This document shows positions 43,036-52,626 of a stretch of 64,000 bases of DNA, piece by piece (the first letter of the stretch is position 1; each line of letters begins with the position of its first letter). Source of the stretch: Maribacter vaceletii (GTDB taxonomy: Bacteria; Bacteroidota; Bacteroidia; Flavobacteriales; Flavobacteriaceae). The translations under genes and the position numbers were made by a program. Location of the stretch: positions 310,001 to 374,000 of the forward strand of contig NZ_RBIQ01000009.1 of assembly GCF_003634105.1 (NCBI RefSeq), given 5' to 3'. The notes under the pieces were generated by a model that worked only from the letters and a program-made list of their open reading frames with translations, was not told the origin of the DNA and searched no databases.

Positions 43036-44712
43036 ATGTTTGAGATTTCAGATTTAAAATCAAAAAAGCTTCCTGAGCTTCAAGAGATTGCAAAAGGATT
43101 AAATGTTCCTAAATACAAAACACAGAAAAAATTAGATTTGGTTTACCAAATTCTTGACGTGCAAGCGGCCAATCCTAAAGCTGCTGCCGAGGTTGTAAAA
43201 ACAGAACCAAAAGCTAAAGCCGCTCCTGCGCCTAAAGCAAAAGCAACAGAAGAAAAACCTGCTGCAAAAACTACCCCAAGAAAGCCTAGACCAAAAATTA
43301 CTAGAAAAGTTGTAGAACCTGCTAAAGATACACCAGCAAAAACTACCGCCCCTAGTAATGAAACAACAAATACTCCTAAAGTAGCAGAAGCTGCGAAAAC
43401 GGAAAGTACAGAAGAAAAAAGGCCTAGACCAAGACCAAGACCTGTACAAAACAATAATGGTGATAAGAAAGATTTTCAGAAAAAAACACCACAACACAAA
43501 AACCAAAATACACAAAGGAATCGTCCTAATAAGCACGAAAAAAATAACAACTTTGACAAGGATCTAAAAAATAGATACAAAGAGCCAGAGTTTGAATTTG
43601 ATAGTATTATTGCTAGTGAAGGTGTTTTAGATATAATGCAAGATGGGTACGGTTTTTTACGTTCGTCTGATTATAATTACTTGTCTTCTCCGGATGATAT
43701 TTATGTATCACAGTCTCAAATTCGTTTATTTGGTTTAAAAACTGGAGATACCGTTCTTGGTAACGTAAGACCACCAAAAGAGGGCGAAAAATATTTTCCT
43801 CTAATTAAAGTAAACAAAATTAATGGTATTGACCCTCAAATTGTAAGAGACCGTGTTTCTTTTGAGCATTTAACGCCATTATTCCCACAAGAAAAATTTA
43901 GATTAGCAGAACGCCAAAGTTCTATATCTACACGTATTATAGATTTGTTCTCTCCTATTGGTAAAGGACAAAGAGGTATGGTTGTTTCTCAGCCAAAAAC
44001 TGGTAAAACAATGCTTCTTAAAGATATTGCTAACGGTATTGCTGCGAACCACCCTGAGGTGTATCAAATTATATTATTAATTGATGAACGCCCTGAAGAG
44101 GTTACAGACATGCAACGTAATGTAAAAGGAGAGGTTGTTGCTTCTACCTTTGACAAAGAACCTTCTGAGCATGTTCGTATAGCTAATATAGTTTTAGAAA
44201 AAGCGAAACGTTTAGTAGAATGTGGCCATGATGTTGTTATACTATTAGATTCTATAACAAGATTAGCGCGTGCATACAACACCGTACAACCAGCTTCTGG
44301 TAAAGTATTAAGTGGTGGTGTAGATGCTAACGCATTGAACAAACCAAAACGTTTCTTTGGTGCTGCCCGTAACATTGAAGGCGGTGGCTCTCTTTCTATA
44401 ATTGCTACTGCACTTACAGAAACTGGCTCTAAAATGGATGAAGTTATCTTTGAAGAATTTAAAGGTACTGGTAATATGGAATTACAGTTAGATCGTAAAA
44501 TATCTAACCGTAGAATATTCCCTGCAATTGACCTTACTTCTTCTAGTACACGTAGAGACGATTTACTTTTAGATAAGGACACCATACAACGTATGTGGAT
44601 TATGCGTAAGTATTTAGCAGATATGAACCCTGTAGAGGCTATGGAGTTTATAGAGCAACGTTTTAAGCAAACAAAAAACAATGAGGAATTTTTAATGACT
44701 ATGAACCAATAA
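43036..44712 (+). CDS. rho: Transcription termination factor Rho
   Basis: Rho is the hexameric RNA helicase that ends transcription. The 558-residue protein is longer than the ~420 of E. coli: after a Rho_N domain ([20 protein letters not shown]) comes a Lys/Ala/Pro/Arg- and Asn-rich low-complexity insert (~residues 50-185, with RPRPRPRP). The RNA-binding cold-shock domain ([20 protein letters not shown]) and the ATPase follow with Walker A PKTGKT (320-325), [10 protein letters not shown] and [14 protein letters not shown]. Such inserts are typical of Bacteroidota Rho. It is divergent from DUF4293 and ends at its own intrinsic terminator. Confidence 0.97.
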   Translation: MFEISDLKSKKLPELQEIAKGLNVPKYKTQKKLDLVYQILDVQAANPKAAAEVVKTEPKAKAAPAPKAKATEEKPAAKTTPRKPRPKITRKVVEPAKDTPAKTTAPSNETTNTPKVAEAAKTESTEEKRPRPRPRPVQNNNGDKKDFQKKTPQHKNQNTQRNRPNKHEKNNNFDKDLKNRYKEPEFEFDSIIASEGVLDIMQDGYGFLRSSDYNYLSSPDDIYVSQSQIRLFGLKTGDTVLGNVRPPKEGEKYFPLIKVNKINGIDPQIVRDRVSFEHLTPLFPQEKFRLAERQSSISTRIIDLFSPIGKGQRGMVVSQPKTGKTMLLKDIANGIAANHPEVYQIILLIDERPEEVTDMQRNVKGEVVASTFDKEPSEHVRIANIVLEKAKRLVECGHDVVILLDSITRLARAYNTVQPASGKVLSGGVDANALNKPKRFFGAARNIEGGGSLSIIATALTETGSKMDEVIFEEFKGTGNMELQLDRKISNRRIFPAIDLTSSSTRRDDLLLDKDTIQRMWIMRKYLADMNPVEAMEFIEQRFKQTKNNEEFLMTMNQ

Positions 44713-44743
44713 TAGTCTACTAATTTAAAAACAACTTATATAT

Positions 44744-44777
44744 AAAATCCCTAGTAGAAATTTCTACTAGGGATTTT
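44744..44777 (+). terminator. Intrinsic terminator after rho
   Basis: A perfect palindrome (AAAATCCCTAGTAGAAA and its exact complement) followed by TTTTTCTTTT, 32 bases past the rho stop. It also has an A tract on the left and could work in both directions. Confidence 0.75.
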
Positions 44778-44784
44778 TCTTTTG

Positions 44785-44879
44785 CTCGATAATCGAGATT
44801 TTAATACTCCGAGGCTTGCCTCGAAATCAAAATTAGCTTCCTAATAAATGCCTCGTGGGCTTGTCCCGAGGTAGTTTAC
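44785..44879 (-). repeat. Dispersed ~95-bp palindromic repeat, copy 3
   Basis: The complement of copies 1 and 2, between the rho terminator and the PD40 lipoprotein gene. It retains the hairpins CTCGATAATCGAG and GAGGCTTGCCTC and the CTCGG ends. Confidence 0.85.
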
Positions 44880-44891
44880 CTACTATTTTTT

Positions 44892-45875
44892 TTAATATGC
44901 TTCCGGATGATAAAACCCATAATTGTTATCCGTAGTTTCTAAAACAGTTTGCACCTCTTTAGTAGTAACATTAATTTTCTTAATACGGAATGGCGTTTTA
45001 AAAACTTCTAAGCTATGAAAGTACACATACTTGCCATCTGGAGACCAACACATACTACCTCCGTTAGCATTAGCATCATCTAACAAAACAGATTCTTTAT
45101 TTGTATTTACATCATACAAAAGTAAATCTACATTACTATACTCAGCGTTACCGCCTGAGAAAACAATTTTAGTAGCATCTGGAGAAAAATCTGGATCGTG
45201 GTCACGGGAGCTATTCTGCGTAAGTGAAACAATATTCGTTATCTCATTATTTTCTTTACTATACCTTCCTTTCTGCAACTCTAACTTGGTTAAATCAAAA
45301 GAAAGTTCATTATTAGCAAAACCCATAAACACAACACTAGAATTATCTACAGAATAATTACAATCTATAGCCCAATAATTAGATAGTATTTTAGGATTTT
45401 TTCCTAAAGCATCAGTCTCGACCAAACGCCATTGTAAACCCACATTTGTATCTACCTCAGCACACATTAAAATTTTTGTCCCATCTTTATTCCACCTACA
45501 AACTCCTTGTGCATTCCAACCATTCGCATTTTTAGGAAGTAATACTTGCAGATTAGTACCATCTATATTTATAAGCAACAATTCTGCATTTAGATAATCA
45601 TCATGGTTTTTATCTGGATTAACAGCAGACCTATATACCAGTATTTTAGATTTGTCTGGACTTACTTTGGGCCACCAAAAATCATAATTTGAATCACTTA
45701 ACAAAAGAGTTTGCTCCCCTTTATGCAATTTATAGAGTTCATTATACCCCTTAGGATTCTTAGAAAAAAGTAATGCAACATCTGCGTTTGTAGACTCAAT
45801 AGTATCCTTAGTAGCATCACTACATGAAAACATTAGGAAGACAAAAGAAACAAGTAGTAATTTAGTTGTTGGCAT
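44892..45875 (-). CDS. PD40/TolB-like beta-propeller lipoprotein
   Basis: A 327-residue lipoprotein (signal to Cys18, MFSCSD). The mature part has WD40-like PD40 repeats: FWWPKVSPDKSKILVYRS, CRWNKDGTKILMCAE, DPDFSPDATKIVFSGG and MCWSPDGKYVYFHS, as in TolB-type propellers. It probably binds proteins or glycans in the periplasm; no peptidase domain follows. It is a single gene, ending 12 bp from dispersed repeat copy 3. Confidence 0.82.
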   Translation of the reverse strand: MPTTKLLLVSFVFLMFSCSDATKDTIESTNADVALLFSKNPKGYNELYKLHKGEQTLLLSDSNYDFWWPKVSPDKSKILVYRSAVNPDKNHDDYLNAELLLINIDGTNLQVLLPKNANGWNAQGVCRWNKDGTKILMCAEVDTNVGLQWRLVETDALGKNPKILSNYWAIDCNYSVDNSSVVFMGFANNELSFDLTKLELQKGRYSKENNEITNIVSLTQNSSRDHDPDFSPDATKIVFSGGNAEYSNVDLLLYDVNTNKESVLLDDANANGGSMCWSPDGKYVYFHSLEVFKTPFRIKKINVTTKEVQTVLETTDNNYGFYHPEAY

Positions 45876-45996
45876 AAAACTATTTTTTAGCTTAGCTATT
45901 ATCCTATAAAAAAAGAATAGCCTTCATATTATTTTAACGCTTAAAAGACAAAACATAGTATTACACAATACTTTCTTAGCAAGAAAAGTAGAAAAC

Positions 45997-46026
45997 AAAA
46001 AAAGCCCTAACCAATGGTTAGAGCTC
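45997..46026 (-). terminator. Terminator after rpsT
   Basis: AGCCCTAACC / GGTTAGAGCT arms with a short loop; on the minus strand followed by TTTTTTTG. It lies about 24 bp past the rpsT stop. Confidence 0.7.
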
Positions 46027-46049
46027 TTAAATATTATAAAAAGAGTAAA

Positions 46050-46301
46050 TTATAAAGCCGCTACGTGCTTTGCTAATTTACTTTTTAAGTTAGCTGCTTT
46101 ATTAGAATGAATAATGTTACGCTTAGCTAAACGATCTATCATACTAACAACACTAGGAAAAAGTGCCTCAGCATCTTTCTTAGTTTCTTGTGTACGCAAC
46201 TTTCTTAATGCATTACGCATTGTTTTGTGTTGGTATCTGTTACGTAAACGTACTGCTTCGTTTCTTCTAATTCTCTTTAATGCTGACTTGTGATTTGCCA
46301 T
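46050..46301 (-). CDS. rpsT: Small ribosomal subunit protein bS20
   Basis: An 83-residue basic helical protein, [19 protein letters not shown] at the start, matching S20, which binds 16S rRNA early in 30S assembly. The [20 protein letters not shown] stretch and C-terminal [11 protein letters not shown] fit. It lies 47 bp downstream of the second tRNA-Glu and could be read from the same promoter. Confidence 0.95.
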   Translation of the reverse strand: MANHKSALKRIRRNEAVRLRNRYQHKTMRNALRKLRTQETKKDAEALFPSVVSMIDRLAKRNIIHSNKAANLKSKLAKHVAAL

Positions 46302-46348
46302 CTTCTTTTTATTATTATGTTGTTGTTAGGGATATTATCCCAATTTTG

Positions 46349-46420
46349 TAGTCCGTAGGGGAATCGAACCCCTGTTACCAGGATGAAAACCTGGCGTCCT
46401 AACCCCTAGACGAACGGACC
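46349..46420 (-). tRNA. tRNA-Glu (TTC), copy 2
   Basis: The complement reads GGTCCGTTCGTCTAGGGG at the start, anticodon arm CCAGG-TTTTCAT-CCTGG with anticodon TTC, T arm GGGGTTCGATTCCCC and acceptor end ACGGACTA. All four stems pair. No CCA is encoded. It is identical over 72 bases to the upstream copy at 46460-46531, 39 bp away. Confidence 0.96.
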
Positions 46421-46459
46421 GTTAAGACATTTAAAATTCAATATTTCAGAACTTTTTTG

Positions 46460-46531
46460 TAGTCCGTAGGGGAATCGAACCCCTGTTACCAGGATGAAAA
46501 CCTGGCGTCCTAACCCCTAGACGAACGGACC
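46460..46531 (-). tRNA. tRNA-Glu (TTC), copy 1
   Basis: Same 72-base cloverleaf as the following copy, anticodon TTC. It lies first in the transcript, directly behind a consensus promoter (46554-46583). Bases just past its 3' end (TTTTG-type) are also similar between copies, consistent with tandem duplication. Confidence 0.96.
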
Positions 46532-46553
46532 ATACATTGTGTAAATGCGGATG

Positions 46554-46583
46554 CAAAAATACAATTATTTTTTACTATCGCAA
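46554..46583 (-). promoter_or_regulatory. Consensus Bacteroidota promoter for the tRNA-Glu pair
   Basis: On the minus strand TTG (46583-46581), exactly 19 bases, then TATTTTTG (46561-46554): a perfect match to TTG-N19-TAnnTTTG. The tRNA starts 23 bases after the -7 box, so the leader is short. It probably also serves the second tRNA and perhaps rpsT. Confidence 0.7.
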
Positions 46584-46608
46584 CACCTGTACATATTTTT
46601 TTTAAAAA

Positions 46609-48084
46609 TTAATATGCTTTTGCAAATAACACCCTTCTTTTAGAGGGTTTTCCAGAGATTATATCTACCCCATTTTCTTCTTTTGCATCCATAGGAATAC
46701 AACGAATAGTTGCTTTTGTTTCTTCTTTTATCTTATCTTCTGTCTCTGTAGTACCGTCCCAATGTACAGAAACAAAACCACCTTTGTTTTCTAAAACATC
46801 TTTAAACTCTTCGTAAGTATCTACTTCTGTTATATGGTCTTCTCTATGCTTTAATGCTTTTTGATGTATGTTCTTCTGAATATCTTCCATCAAAAATTCA
46901 ATTTTAGAAATCACTGCATCGGCTGCAACTGTTTCTTTCTCAAAAGTATCTCTTCTTGCAACTTCATACGTACCATTTTCTAAATCTCTAGGGCCAATTG
47001 CTAAACGCACTGGAACCCCTTTTAATTCGTACTCATTAAATTTAAATCCTGGCTTGTGCGTATCTCTATTATCAAACTTAACAGAAAACCCTTTTGCACG
47101 TAACTCTTTTACTAAAGGATTTACTTTTTCCGATATAGCATCTAATTGATCTATCCCTTTATAAATTGGAACAATTACAACTTGTATAGGAGCCAACATA
47201 GGAGGTAAAACCAATCCACTATCATCACTATGCGTCATAATTAACGCCCCCATTAAACGTGTAGAAACACCCCAAGAAGTTGCCCATACATGTTCTTTTT
47301 TTCCTTCTTTGTTTGCAAATTTAACATCAAAAGCTTTTGCAAAATTTTGACCCAAAAAGTGCGATGTACCTGCCTGTAATGCCTTACCATCTTGCATTAA
47401 AGCCTCTATGCAATAGGTTTCTACAGCACCTGCAAAACGCTCACTTTCTGTTTTTACACCTTTTATTACTGGCACCGCCATGTGGTTCTCTGCAAAATCT
47501 GCATACACATGCATCATTTGTTCTGCTTCTTCAATAGCTTCTTTTTCAGTTGCATGGGCTGTATGCCCTTCTTGCCATAAAAATTCTGCTGTTCTTAAGA
47601 AAAGACGTGTACGCATTTCCCAACGTACCACATTAGCCCATTGGTTAATTAATAATGGTAAATCTCTATAAGATTGTATCCATTTACGGTAGGTATCCCA
47701 AATAATAGTTTCAGAAGTTGGCCTAACTATTAACTCTTCTTCTAATTTAGCCTCTGGATCAACAATAACACCAGAACCATCCTCGGCATTTTTAAGTCTG
47801 TAATGTGTTACTACAGCGCATTCTTTAGCAAAACCTTCTACATGACTAGCTTCTTTACTCAAATAAGATTTTGGTATAAAAAGTGGAAAATAAGCATTCT
47901 CATGCCCTGTTTCTTTAAACATTTTATCTAATGCAGCTTGCATTTTCTCCCATATTGCGTATCCGTAAGGTTTAATAACCATACAACCGCGAACTCCTGA
48001 ATTTTCAGCTAAATCGGCTTTTACTACAAGTTCATTATACCATTTAGAATAATCCTCGCTTCTCTTCGTTAATTTTTTACTCAT
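46609..48084 (-). CDS. proS: Prolyl-tRNA synthetase (type 3, eukaryote/archaea-like)
   Basis: Charges tRNA-Pro. The 491-residue length and lack of the bacterial INS editing insert mark the shorter ProS type. Class II motifs: [18 protein letters not shown] (motif 2), [10 protein letters not shown], and [26 protein letters not shown] (motif 3); anticodon domain [43 protein letters not shown]. The C-terminal zinc-like tail ends [10 protein letters not shown]. It is monocistronic, divergent from the next lipoprotein gene. Confidence 0.96.
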   Translation of the reverse strand: MSKKLTKRSEDYSKWYNELVVKADLAENSGVRGCMVIKPYGYAIWEKMQAALDKMFKETGHENAYFPLFIPKSYLSKEASHVEGFAKECAVVTHYRLKNAEDGSGVIVDPEAKLEEELIVRPTSETIIWDTYRKWIQSYRDLPLLINQWANVVRWEMRTRLFLRTAEFLWQEGHTAHATEKEAIEEAEQMMHVYADFAENHMAVPVIKGVKTESERFAGAVETYCIEALMQDGKALQAGTSHFLGQNFAKAFDVKFANKEGKKEHVWATSWGVSTRLMGALIMTHSDDSGLVLPPMLAPIQVVIVPIYKGIDQLDAISEKVNPLVKELRAKGFSVKFDNRDTHKPGFKFNEYELKGVPVRLAIGPRDLENGTYEVARRDTFEKETVAADAVISKIEFLMEDIQKNIHQKALKHREDHITEVDTYEEFKDVLENKGGFVSVHWDGTTETEDKIKEETKATIRCIPMDAKEENGVDIISGKPSKRRVLFAKAY

Positions 48085-48180
48085 TATATGTAGTTTGGCA
48101 CAAAACTTGTGTTTATGTTATTGAAAATAATTCGGTAAAACTAATTATTTTTACTATGTTCAACAATTAATTTTACAACG

Positions 48181-49464
48181 ATGATATATTCTAGACCCCT
48201 TTATTCTTTTAGCAAAGTGCTTTCACTTGCCATTTTAGGTGTTTTTGCCGTTTCTTGTGGTTCTTACCAACAAGCATCTTATTACGACAATGATGGCATT
48301 TACGCATCTGGTAATGAAACAACTACAGAAGTTCGCACACCAAATAGAACCGTTGTTAAAAAACAAAACGAGAACAACACTTATTCTGATTACTTTGGTG
48401 AAAAAGCAAATCAATATAACGAAATATTAGATGAAGAAATTTTTACAGATGTAGATTCCTATTCTAGTAAAGTTGTTAATGATAGCATTAGCGAAGGACA
48501 ACTAACAGATTATTACACATCTGAAAATGATTATGAAGGGTATGGTAATTGGGGCGACAATACTTCTGATGTAAGCATTACAGTTTATAATAATGGATGG
48601 AATAACGGCTGGAATAATTGGGGCTGGGGTGGCTACGGATATGGTTGGAACAACTTTGGATGGAATAATGGCTGGGGCGGTTATGGATATGGCTGGAACA
48701 ACTTTGGATGGAATAATGGTTGGGGCTTTAACAACCCATGGGGCTGGGGCGGATACGGATTTAGAAATCGCTGGAACTCTCCTTATTATTATGGTTACGG
48801 AGGTTATTACGGTAACAGACATCCTTATTACAATAATAGGTACAACAGGTACAATAGAAGTTATGCATACAACAACTCTAGAAGAGGATACTACTCAAGA
48901 GGTAATGCAAGAAATAATTCTAGCAGAGCTACGCGATCTACGACTAGATCTAGTTATTCTGGCAGAACAAGTTCACCAAGATATAGAAGTTCAAGTACTC
49001 GTTCCTCTAACACTAGAGGAACCACATCTAGAAGCTATAGAAGCGGAAGTTCTAGCAGATCTGTTGGCGTAGATCAAAATAGAGCCTATAGAACAAGCAG
49101 AAGCACTAGAGCAACTCCTAGATATAATAGTTCTTCTAGAACAAACCAAGCTAGCAGAAGTTCTTCTCCAAGATCAAGCACTTACAGAAGCAGAAGTTCT
49201 AACTCTAGAAGCACAAGTACTGCACCTAGAACATCATCATACAGAAGCTCTAGTTCCAGAACAAGCAGTCCTAGAACAAGCAGCTCTAGATCTAGTAGTT
49301 CTAGATCTAATCAATCTTATAGAAGTTCTTCTCCACGCAGCAGCAATTATAGCTCTGGAAGAAGTAGCTCTTCTGGCAGAAGTAGTGGTAGCTATAGAAG
49401 TTCTAGCAGTTCTTCTAGCAGAAGTAGCGGTTCTAGGTCATCTAGTAGCAGAGGTAGAAACTAG
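48181..49464 (+). CDS. Low-complexity lipoprotein: Gly/Trp/Asn-rich then Ser/Arg-rich
   Basis: A 427-residue lipoprotein (Cys26 in FAVSCGSYQQ). Residues ~30-125 are acidic and Asn/Thr rich. Residues ~137-235 are Gly/Trp/Asn/Tyr repeats (NNGWGGYGYGWNNFGWNNGW, repeated). From ~240 to the end is an extended Ser/Arg region (for example SRSSSSRSSGSRSSSSRGRN). The sequence should be disordered and strongly basic at the end. No enzyme domain is seen. It precedes the OmpP1/FadL gene by 34 bp and may be co-transcribed. Possible roles are surface adhesion or cell-envelope binding; unknown. A -7-like TATTTTTA lies at 48146. Confidence 0.75.
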   Translation: MIYSRPLYSFSKVLSLAILGVFAVSCGSYQQASYYDNDGIYASGNETTTEVRTPNRTVVKKQNENNTYSDYFGEKANQYNEILDEEIFTDVDSYSSKVVNDSISEGQLTDYYTSENDYEGYGNWGDNTSDVSITVYNNGWNNGWNNWGWGGYGYGWNNFGWNNGWGGYGYGWNNFGWNNGWGFNNPWGWGGYGFRNRWNSPYYYGYGGYYGNRHPYYNNRYNRYNRSYAYNNSRRGYYSRGNARNNSSRATRSTTRSSYSGRTSSPRYRSSSTRSSNTRGTTSRSYRSGSSSRSVGVDQNRAYRTSRSTRATPRYNSSSRTNQASRSSSPRSSTYRSRSSNSRSTSTAPRTSSYRSSSSRTSSPRTSSSRSSSSRSNQSYRSSSPRSSNYSSGRSSSSGRSSGSYRSSSSSSSRSSGSRSSSSRGRN

Positions 49465-49498
49465 TATTTTAAGCTTGTAACTCATAAAAAAAAATTCC

Positions 49499-51001
49499 AT
49501 GAAACATTTATATACTTCTTTATGCCTTTTGGCATGCATTACAATAAGCGCCCAAAATAGTGCTGATGCATTACGATATAGCACAGAAAATACAACAGGA
49601 ACAGCTCGTTACAATGCAATGAGTGGTGCATTTGGAGCCTTAGGAGGAGACTTATCTGCTCTAAATACTAACCCTGCAGGATCTGCAGTATTTACAAATA
49701 GTCTTTTCACTATATCTGGAAGTAACTATAATAGAGATAATTACGCTAGTTACTTTAACACAGGTAACGGAACAAAATTAAATAGCTTAAATATAAACCA
49801 AGCTGGTGGTGTTTTTGTTCTTAAAAATAATAGCGATAGCGATTGGAAAAAAATTACACTTGCCATAAATTATGATTTAGCTACAAATTTTGATAATGAG
49901 TTTTTTGCATCAGGAGAAAGTAGGCAAGGGATAGATAATTATTTTTTAGATTTTGCCCAAGGGGTTCCTTTTGGCTCTATTCTAAAGCAAGATGGTGAAT
50001 TTTTAGAAGATGCCTATTTAGATATTGGTGCTAATGCAGGTTTTGGAAGTCAGCAAGCATTTCTAGGATATTATGGAGGCATAATCGACCCTGTTAATGA
50101 AAATGATGATACGGATCAATATACAAGAAATGCTAATTATACCACTGTAAACCAATCTTATTTAAAAAACACTTCTGGATACAACAGCAAATTAACATTA
50201 AACATAGGTACGCAATACAAGGAAAACTTATACTTAGGAGCTTCTTTAAATTTCCATAGCATCATGTATGATGAGCTCAAAGAATTTACAGAGAGAGGTT
50301 ATGACAATGGTTCTCCTATACAAGAAACAATATTTGATAGTTCTTTACATACAGAAGGAAATGGAGTCTCTTTAAATATTGGAGCTATTGCAAAACTTAA
50401 TCAATTTATACGCATTGGTGGTAGCTACCAAACTCCTACTTGGTATAGAATTAATGATGAATTTTCACAAAAAATAGATTCTAATTTAGCAGATGATGAT
50501 ATTGGGTTTATTAACTTTAATGTTGTAAATATATTTGATACCTATACCCTTAAAACCCCTAGCAAGCTTACAGGAAGTTTAGCTTTTGTTTTTGGTAAGC
50601 AAGGACTTCTTAGTTTTGACTATGGTTACCAAGATATGTCTAAAGCAGAATTTAGACCTACAAATGACCCTAATTTTTCTATTGAAAACGACAATATAAG
50701 AAATACTCTTGGAGGTGTTTCTACAGTAAGAATTGGTGGAGAATATAGAATAGCATTAGTTAGCCTAAGAGCAGGATACCGCTACGAACAAAGTCCATAT
50801 GACACTAACAATTTCACTGGAGACTTAAGTGGATTTTCTGGAGGAATAGGCTTTAATTTTGGAGGAAGTAAATTAGATTTTGGATTAAGCAGAACAGACC
50901 AAGATGTGAGCGAATTATTATTTACCACAGGACTTACAAATCCTACTGTTGTAAATAGAATTAATACTACAGCTACTCTTAGTTACACTTTAAATTTCTA
51001 A
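49499..51001 (+). CDS. OmpP1/FadL-family outer-membrane transporter
   Basis: A 500-residue barrel protein. The signal ends TISAQ; NTTGTARYNAMSGAFGALGGDLSALNTNPAG is the family N-terminal hatch motif (quoted in pieces: AMSGAFGALGGD, NPAGSA). Amphipathic strands run to the C-terminus, ending TATLSYTLNF with terminal Phe. FadL relatives pass hydrophobic compounds such as fatty acids; Bacteroidota members are often labelled hemin receptors without proof. It is followed by a bidirectional terminator. Confidence 0.88.
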   Translation: MKHLYTSLCLLACITISAQNSADALRYSTENTTGTARYNAMSGAFGALGGDLSALNTNPAGSAVFTNSLFTISGSNYNRDNYASYFNTGNGTKLNSLNINQAGGVFVLKNNSDSDWKKITLAINYDLATNFDNEFFASGESRQGIDNYFLDFAQGVPFGSILKQDGEFLEDAYLDIGANAGFGSQQAFLGYYGGIIDPVNENDDTDQYTRNANYTTVNQSYLKNTSGYNSKLTLNIGTQYKENLYLGASLNFHSIMYDELKEFTERGYDNGSPIQETIFDSSLHTEGNGVSLNIGAIAKLNQFIRIGGSYQTPTWYRINDEFSQKIDSNLADDDIGFINFNVVNIFDTYTLKTPSKLTGSLAFVFGKQGLLSFDYGYQDMSKAEFRPTNDPNFSIENDNIRNTLGGVSTVRIGGEYRIALVSLRAGYRYEQSPYDTNNFTGDLSGFSGGIGFNFGGSKLDFGLSRTDQDVSELLFTTGLTNPTVVNRINTTATLSYTLNF

Positions 51002-51017
51002 AAAAACACTGTAAAAT

Positions 51018-51049
51018 TAAAAAGAGCCTTTTTAAAGGCTCTTTTTTTT
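51018..51049. terminator. Bidirectional terminator
   Basis: AAAAAGAGCCTTT / AAAGGCTCTTTTTTTT forms a strong stem with A and T tracts on opposite sides, between the convergent FadL-type gene and the first T9SS-protein gene (it slightly overlaps that stop codon). Confidence 0.75.
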
Positions 51050-52496
51050 ATCTTTTTAATGTAAAATGAGTTTTTCTGTTTTTAGCAACTATAAGACCAT
51101 TTTCATCCTCTGCATATTCCAACCTAAACCAGTAATCTGTAGAAGGTAACTGCCTGCCGTTATAGGTGCCATCCCAACCAATTGTATTAGCATCTAACTG
51201 TTTTAACAATTTACCGTAGCGATCAAAAATAAATACCCTAGCATCTGTTAATCTATCAATACCTAAAACATTCCAAGAATCATGAAATCCATCACTATTT
51301 GGTGTAAAGAATTTTGGATACCCTATTATAAAAAAGTCTATAGGCTCTGTAATTCCACAACCATTCTTATCATTTATTATTAAGGTATTTAAACCTGGCG
51401 GTATATCTGTAAAAATTGGGTCGTCTTGAAACTCTCCTCCATTTATAGCAAATTCATATTTACTATTACCAACCACAAAAATCTCTATATTATTCTTGTC
51501 TGGATCCGCTGATAAGTTTGTTTCTAAAATTTCTACACGGTCCAATACAGGCTCCCCATGAAAAGTAATTAACACTCCTCCATCGTCCGCAACTGTAGGA
51601 GGCGTACCACTAGCAGTAGTTATTACTGCAAAATACCTACCCGAATTAGGGCTTGCAACTACTAATTCCGCTCCAAAATCTCCAGAACCAGGTAAAGTAG
51701 CATCAACAACCCCATCATCTTCATAATCTACCGTCCATTCTACACTCCCTATATCTGAACCTGCAGGAGAATTAAGTGCACTTAATGTAATATCAGGATC
51801 CCCTTCACAGGCAACAATATCTAATCCTAAAAATTCATCACGCAAGGTGCAATCTAAGGCTGTATTTTGGTCCGCTTCAACCGAACTCCCCGTAAAAGTT
51901 AAGGAATAAGGTTCAGGGTCTCCATCAAAATTAGTATTAAAGTTGTTTATTAAAATATAATATATTTCTCCAGGCTGCACATCCAACCACTCGTCATAAG
52001 TATTCTGGCTACCGGTTAAAAATGGTGCTCCTTCTTGTCCGTTTTCTGGGTTTACCCCTACTCCAGTAAAATTTGTGGTATTTACTTCGTAATTACATCT
52101 AATTGGTTGCGCTACTCCGCTACCAATATCTCCACAGTCTACATCTGGACCATATACTGCAAAATCCCATTCTGCTGTTGGTGTTCCAGTACCCCCTCCT
52201 ATTGCTAAAGATTCTATATCAAAACCGACTTGCCCGCCAGTACCAGCTCTAAAAACATACCAAGATGTATTATTCTCTATGTTAGCCGAAGAAATACTTC
52301 CTTTTTCTAAACATCCGGATTCTCTAACTACGTCTGGATCAAAATCATCTATATCTCCACCTCCATCAGCTTCAGAAAAAATAGGAGCATCTGCACATAC
52401 AGGTATCGCAGTCCTACAGTCGGCCGAATTTTGTTGCGCATTTGCATTAAACAAAAGAAATAAAAAACAAATAATCGTTAAATAAAGTAATCGCAT
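51048..52496 (-). CDS. T9SS type B cell-surface protein
   Basis: A 482-residue secreted protein with signal MRLLYLTIICFLFLLFNANA (start at 52496 preferred; an ATG six codons upstream exists). The N-terminal ~200 residues form a module with ADCRTAIPVCADAPIF, GCLEKGS, WYVFRAG and WDFAVYG; a PKD-like region follows. The end is the gliding-motility-associated type B sorting domain: GYPKFFTPNSDGFHDSWNVL and WDGTYNGRQLPSTDYWFRLEY, exported by type IX secretion. It is a paralogue of the neighbouring gene at 52627, with which it is probably co-regulated. Confidence 0.9.
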   Translation of the reverse strand: MRLLYLTIICFLFLLFNANAQQNSADCRTAIPVCADAPIFSEADGGGDIDDFDPDVVRESGCLEKGSISSANIENNTSWYVFRAGTGGQVGFDIESLAIGGGTGTPTAEWDFAVYGPDVDCGDIGSGVAQPIRCNYEVNTTNFTGVGVNPENGQEGAPFLTGSQNTYDEWLDVQPGEIYYILINNFNTNFDGDPEPYSLTFTGSSVEADQNTALDCTLRDEFLGLDIVACEGDPDITLSALNSPAGSDIGSVEWTVDYEDDGVVDATLPGSGDFGAELVVASPNSGRYFAVITTASGTPPTVADDGGVLITFHGEPVLDRVEILETNLSADPDKNNIEIFVVGNSKYEFAINGGEFQDDPIFTDIPPGLNTLIINDKNGCGITEPIDFFIIGYPKFFTPNSDGFHDSWNVLGIDRLTDARVFIFDRYGKLLKQLDANTIGWDGTYNGRQLPSTDYWFRLEYAEDENGLIVAKNRKTHFTLKR

Positions 52497-52626
52497 AGGT
52501 TGTGGTGCTAACATTACATTAGAGATTACTACTATAACTAGTACACCATCAGTTTAGTATATTAAACATAAAAATTAAACACTTAATCGATGAAAAGCAT
52601 AAAAATCACTTCCTAAGCGTAAGAAA

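Noticed and set aside
43132-43536. Cys/Phe-rich minus-strand frames over the rho insert
   Set aside because: They are antisense to the low-complexity Lys/Ala/Arg codons of rho; composition is the mirror of that region and no start context exists.
46349-46531. Direct repeat that might be a CRISPR or attachment site
   Set aside because: The two 72-base copies fold as complete tRNA-Glu genes; there are no further copies and no integrase next to them.
48502-49072. Long frames in other phases over the Gly/Trp/Ser/Arg-rich gene
   Set aside because: Repetitive codons leave other frames open; only the frame with a lipoprotein signal is credible.
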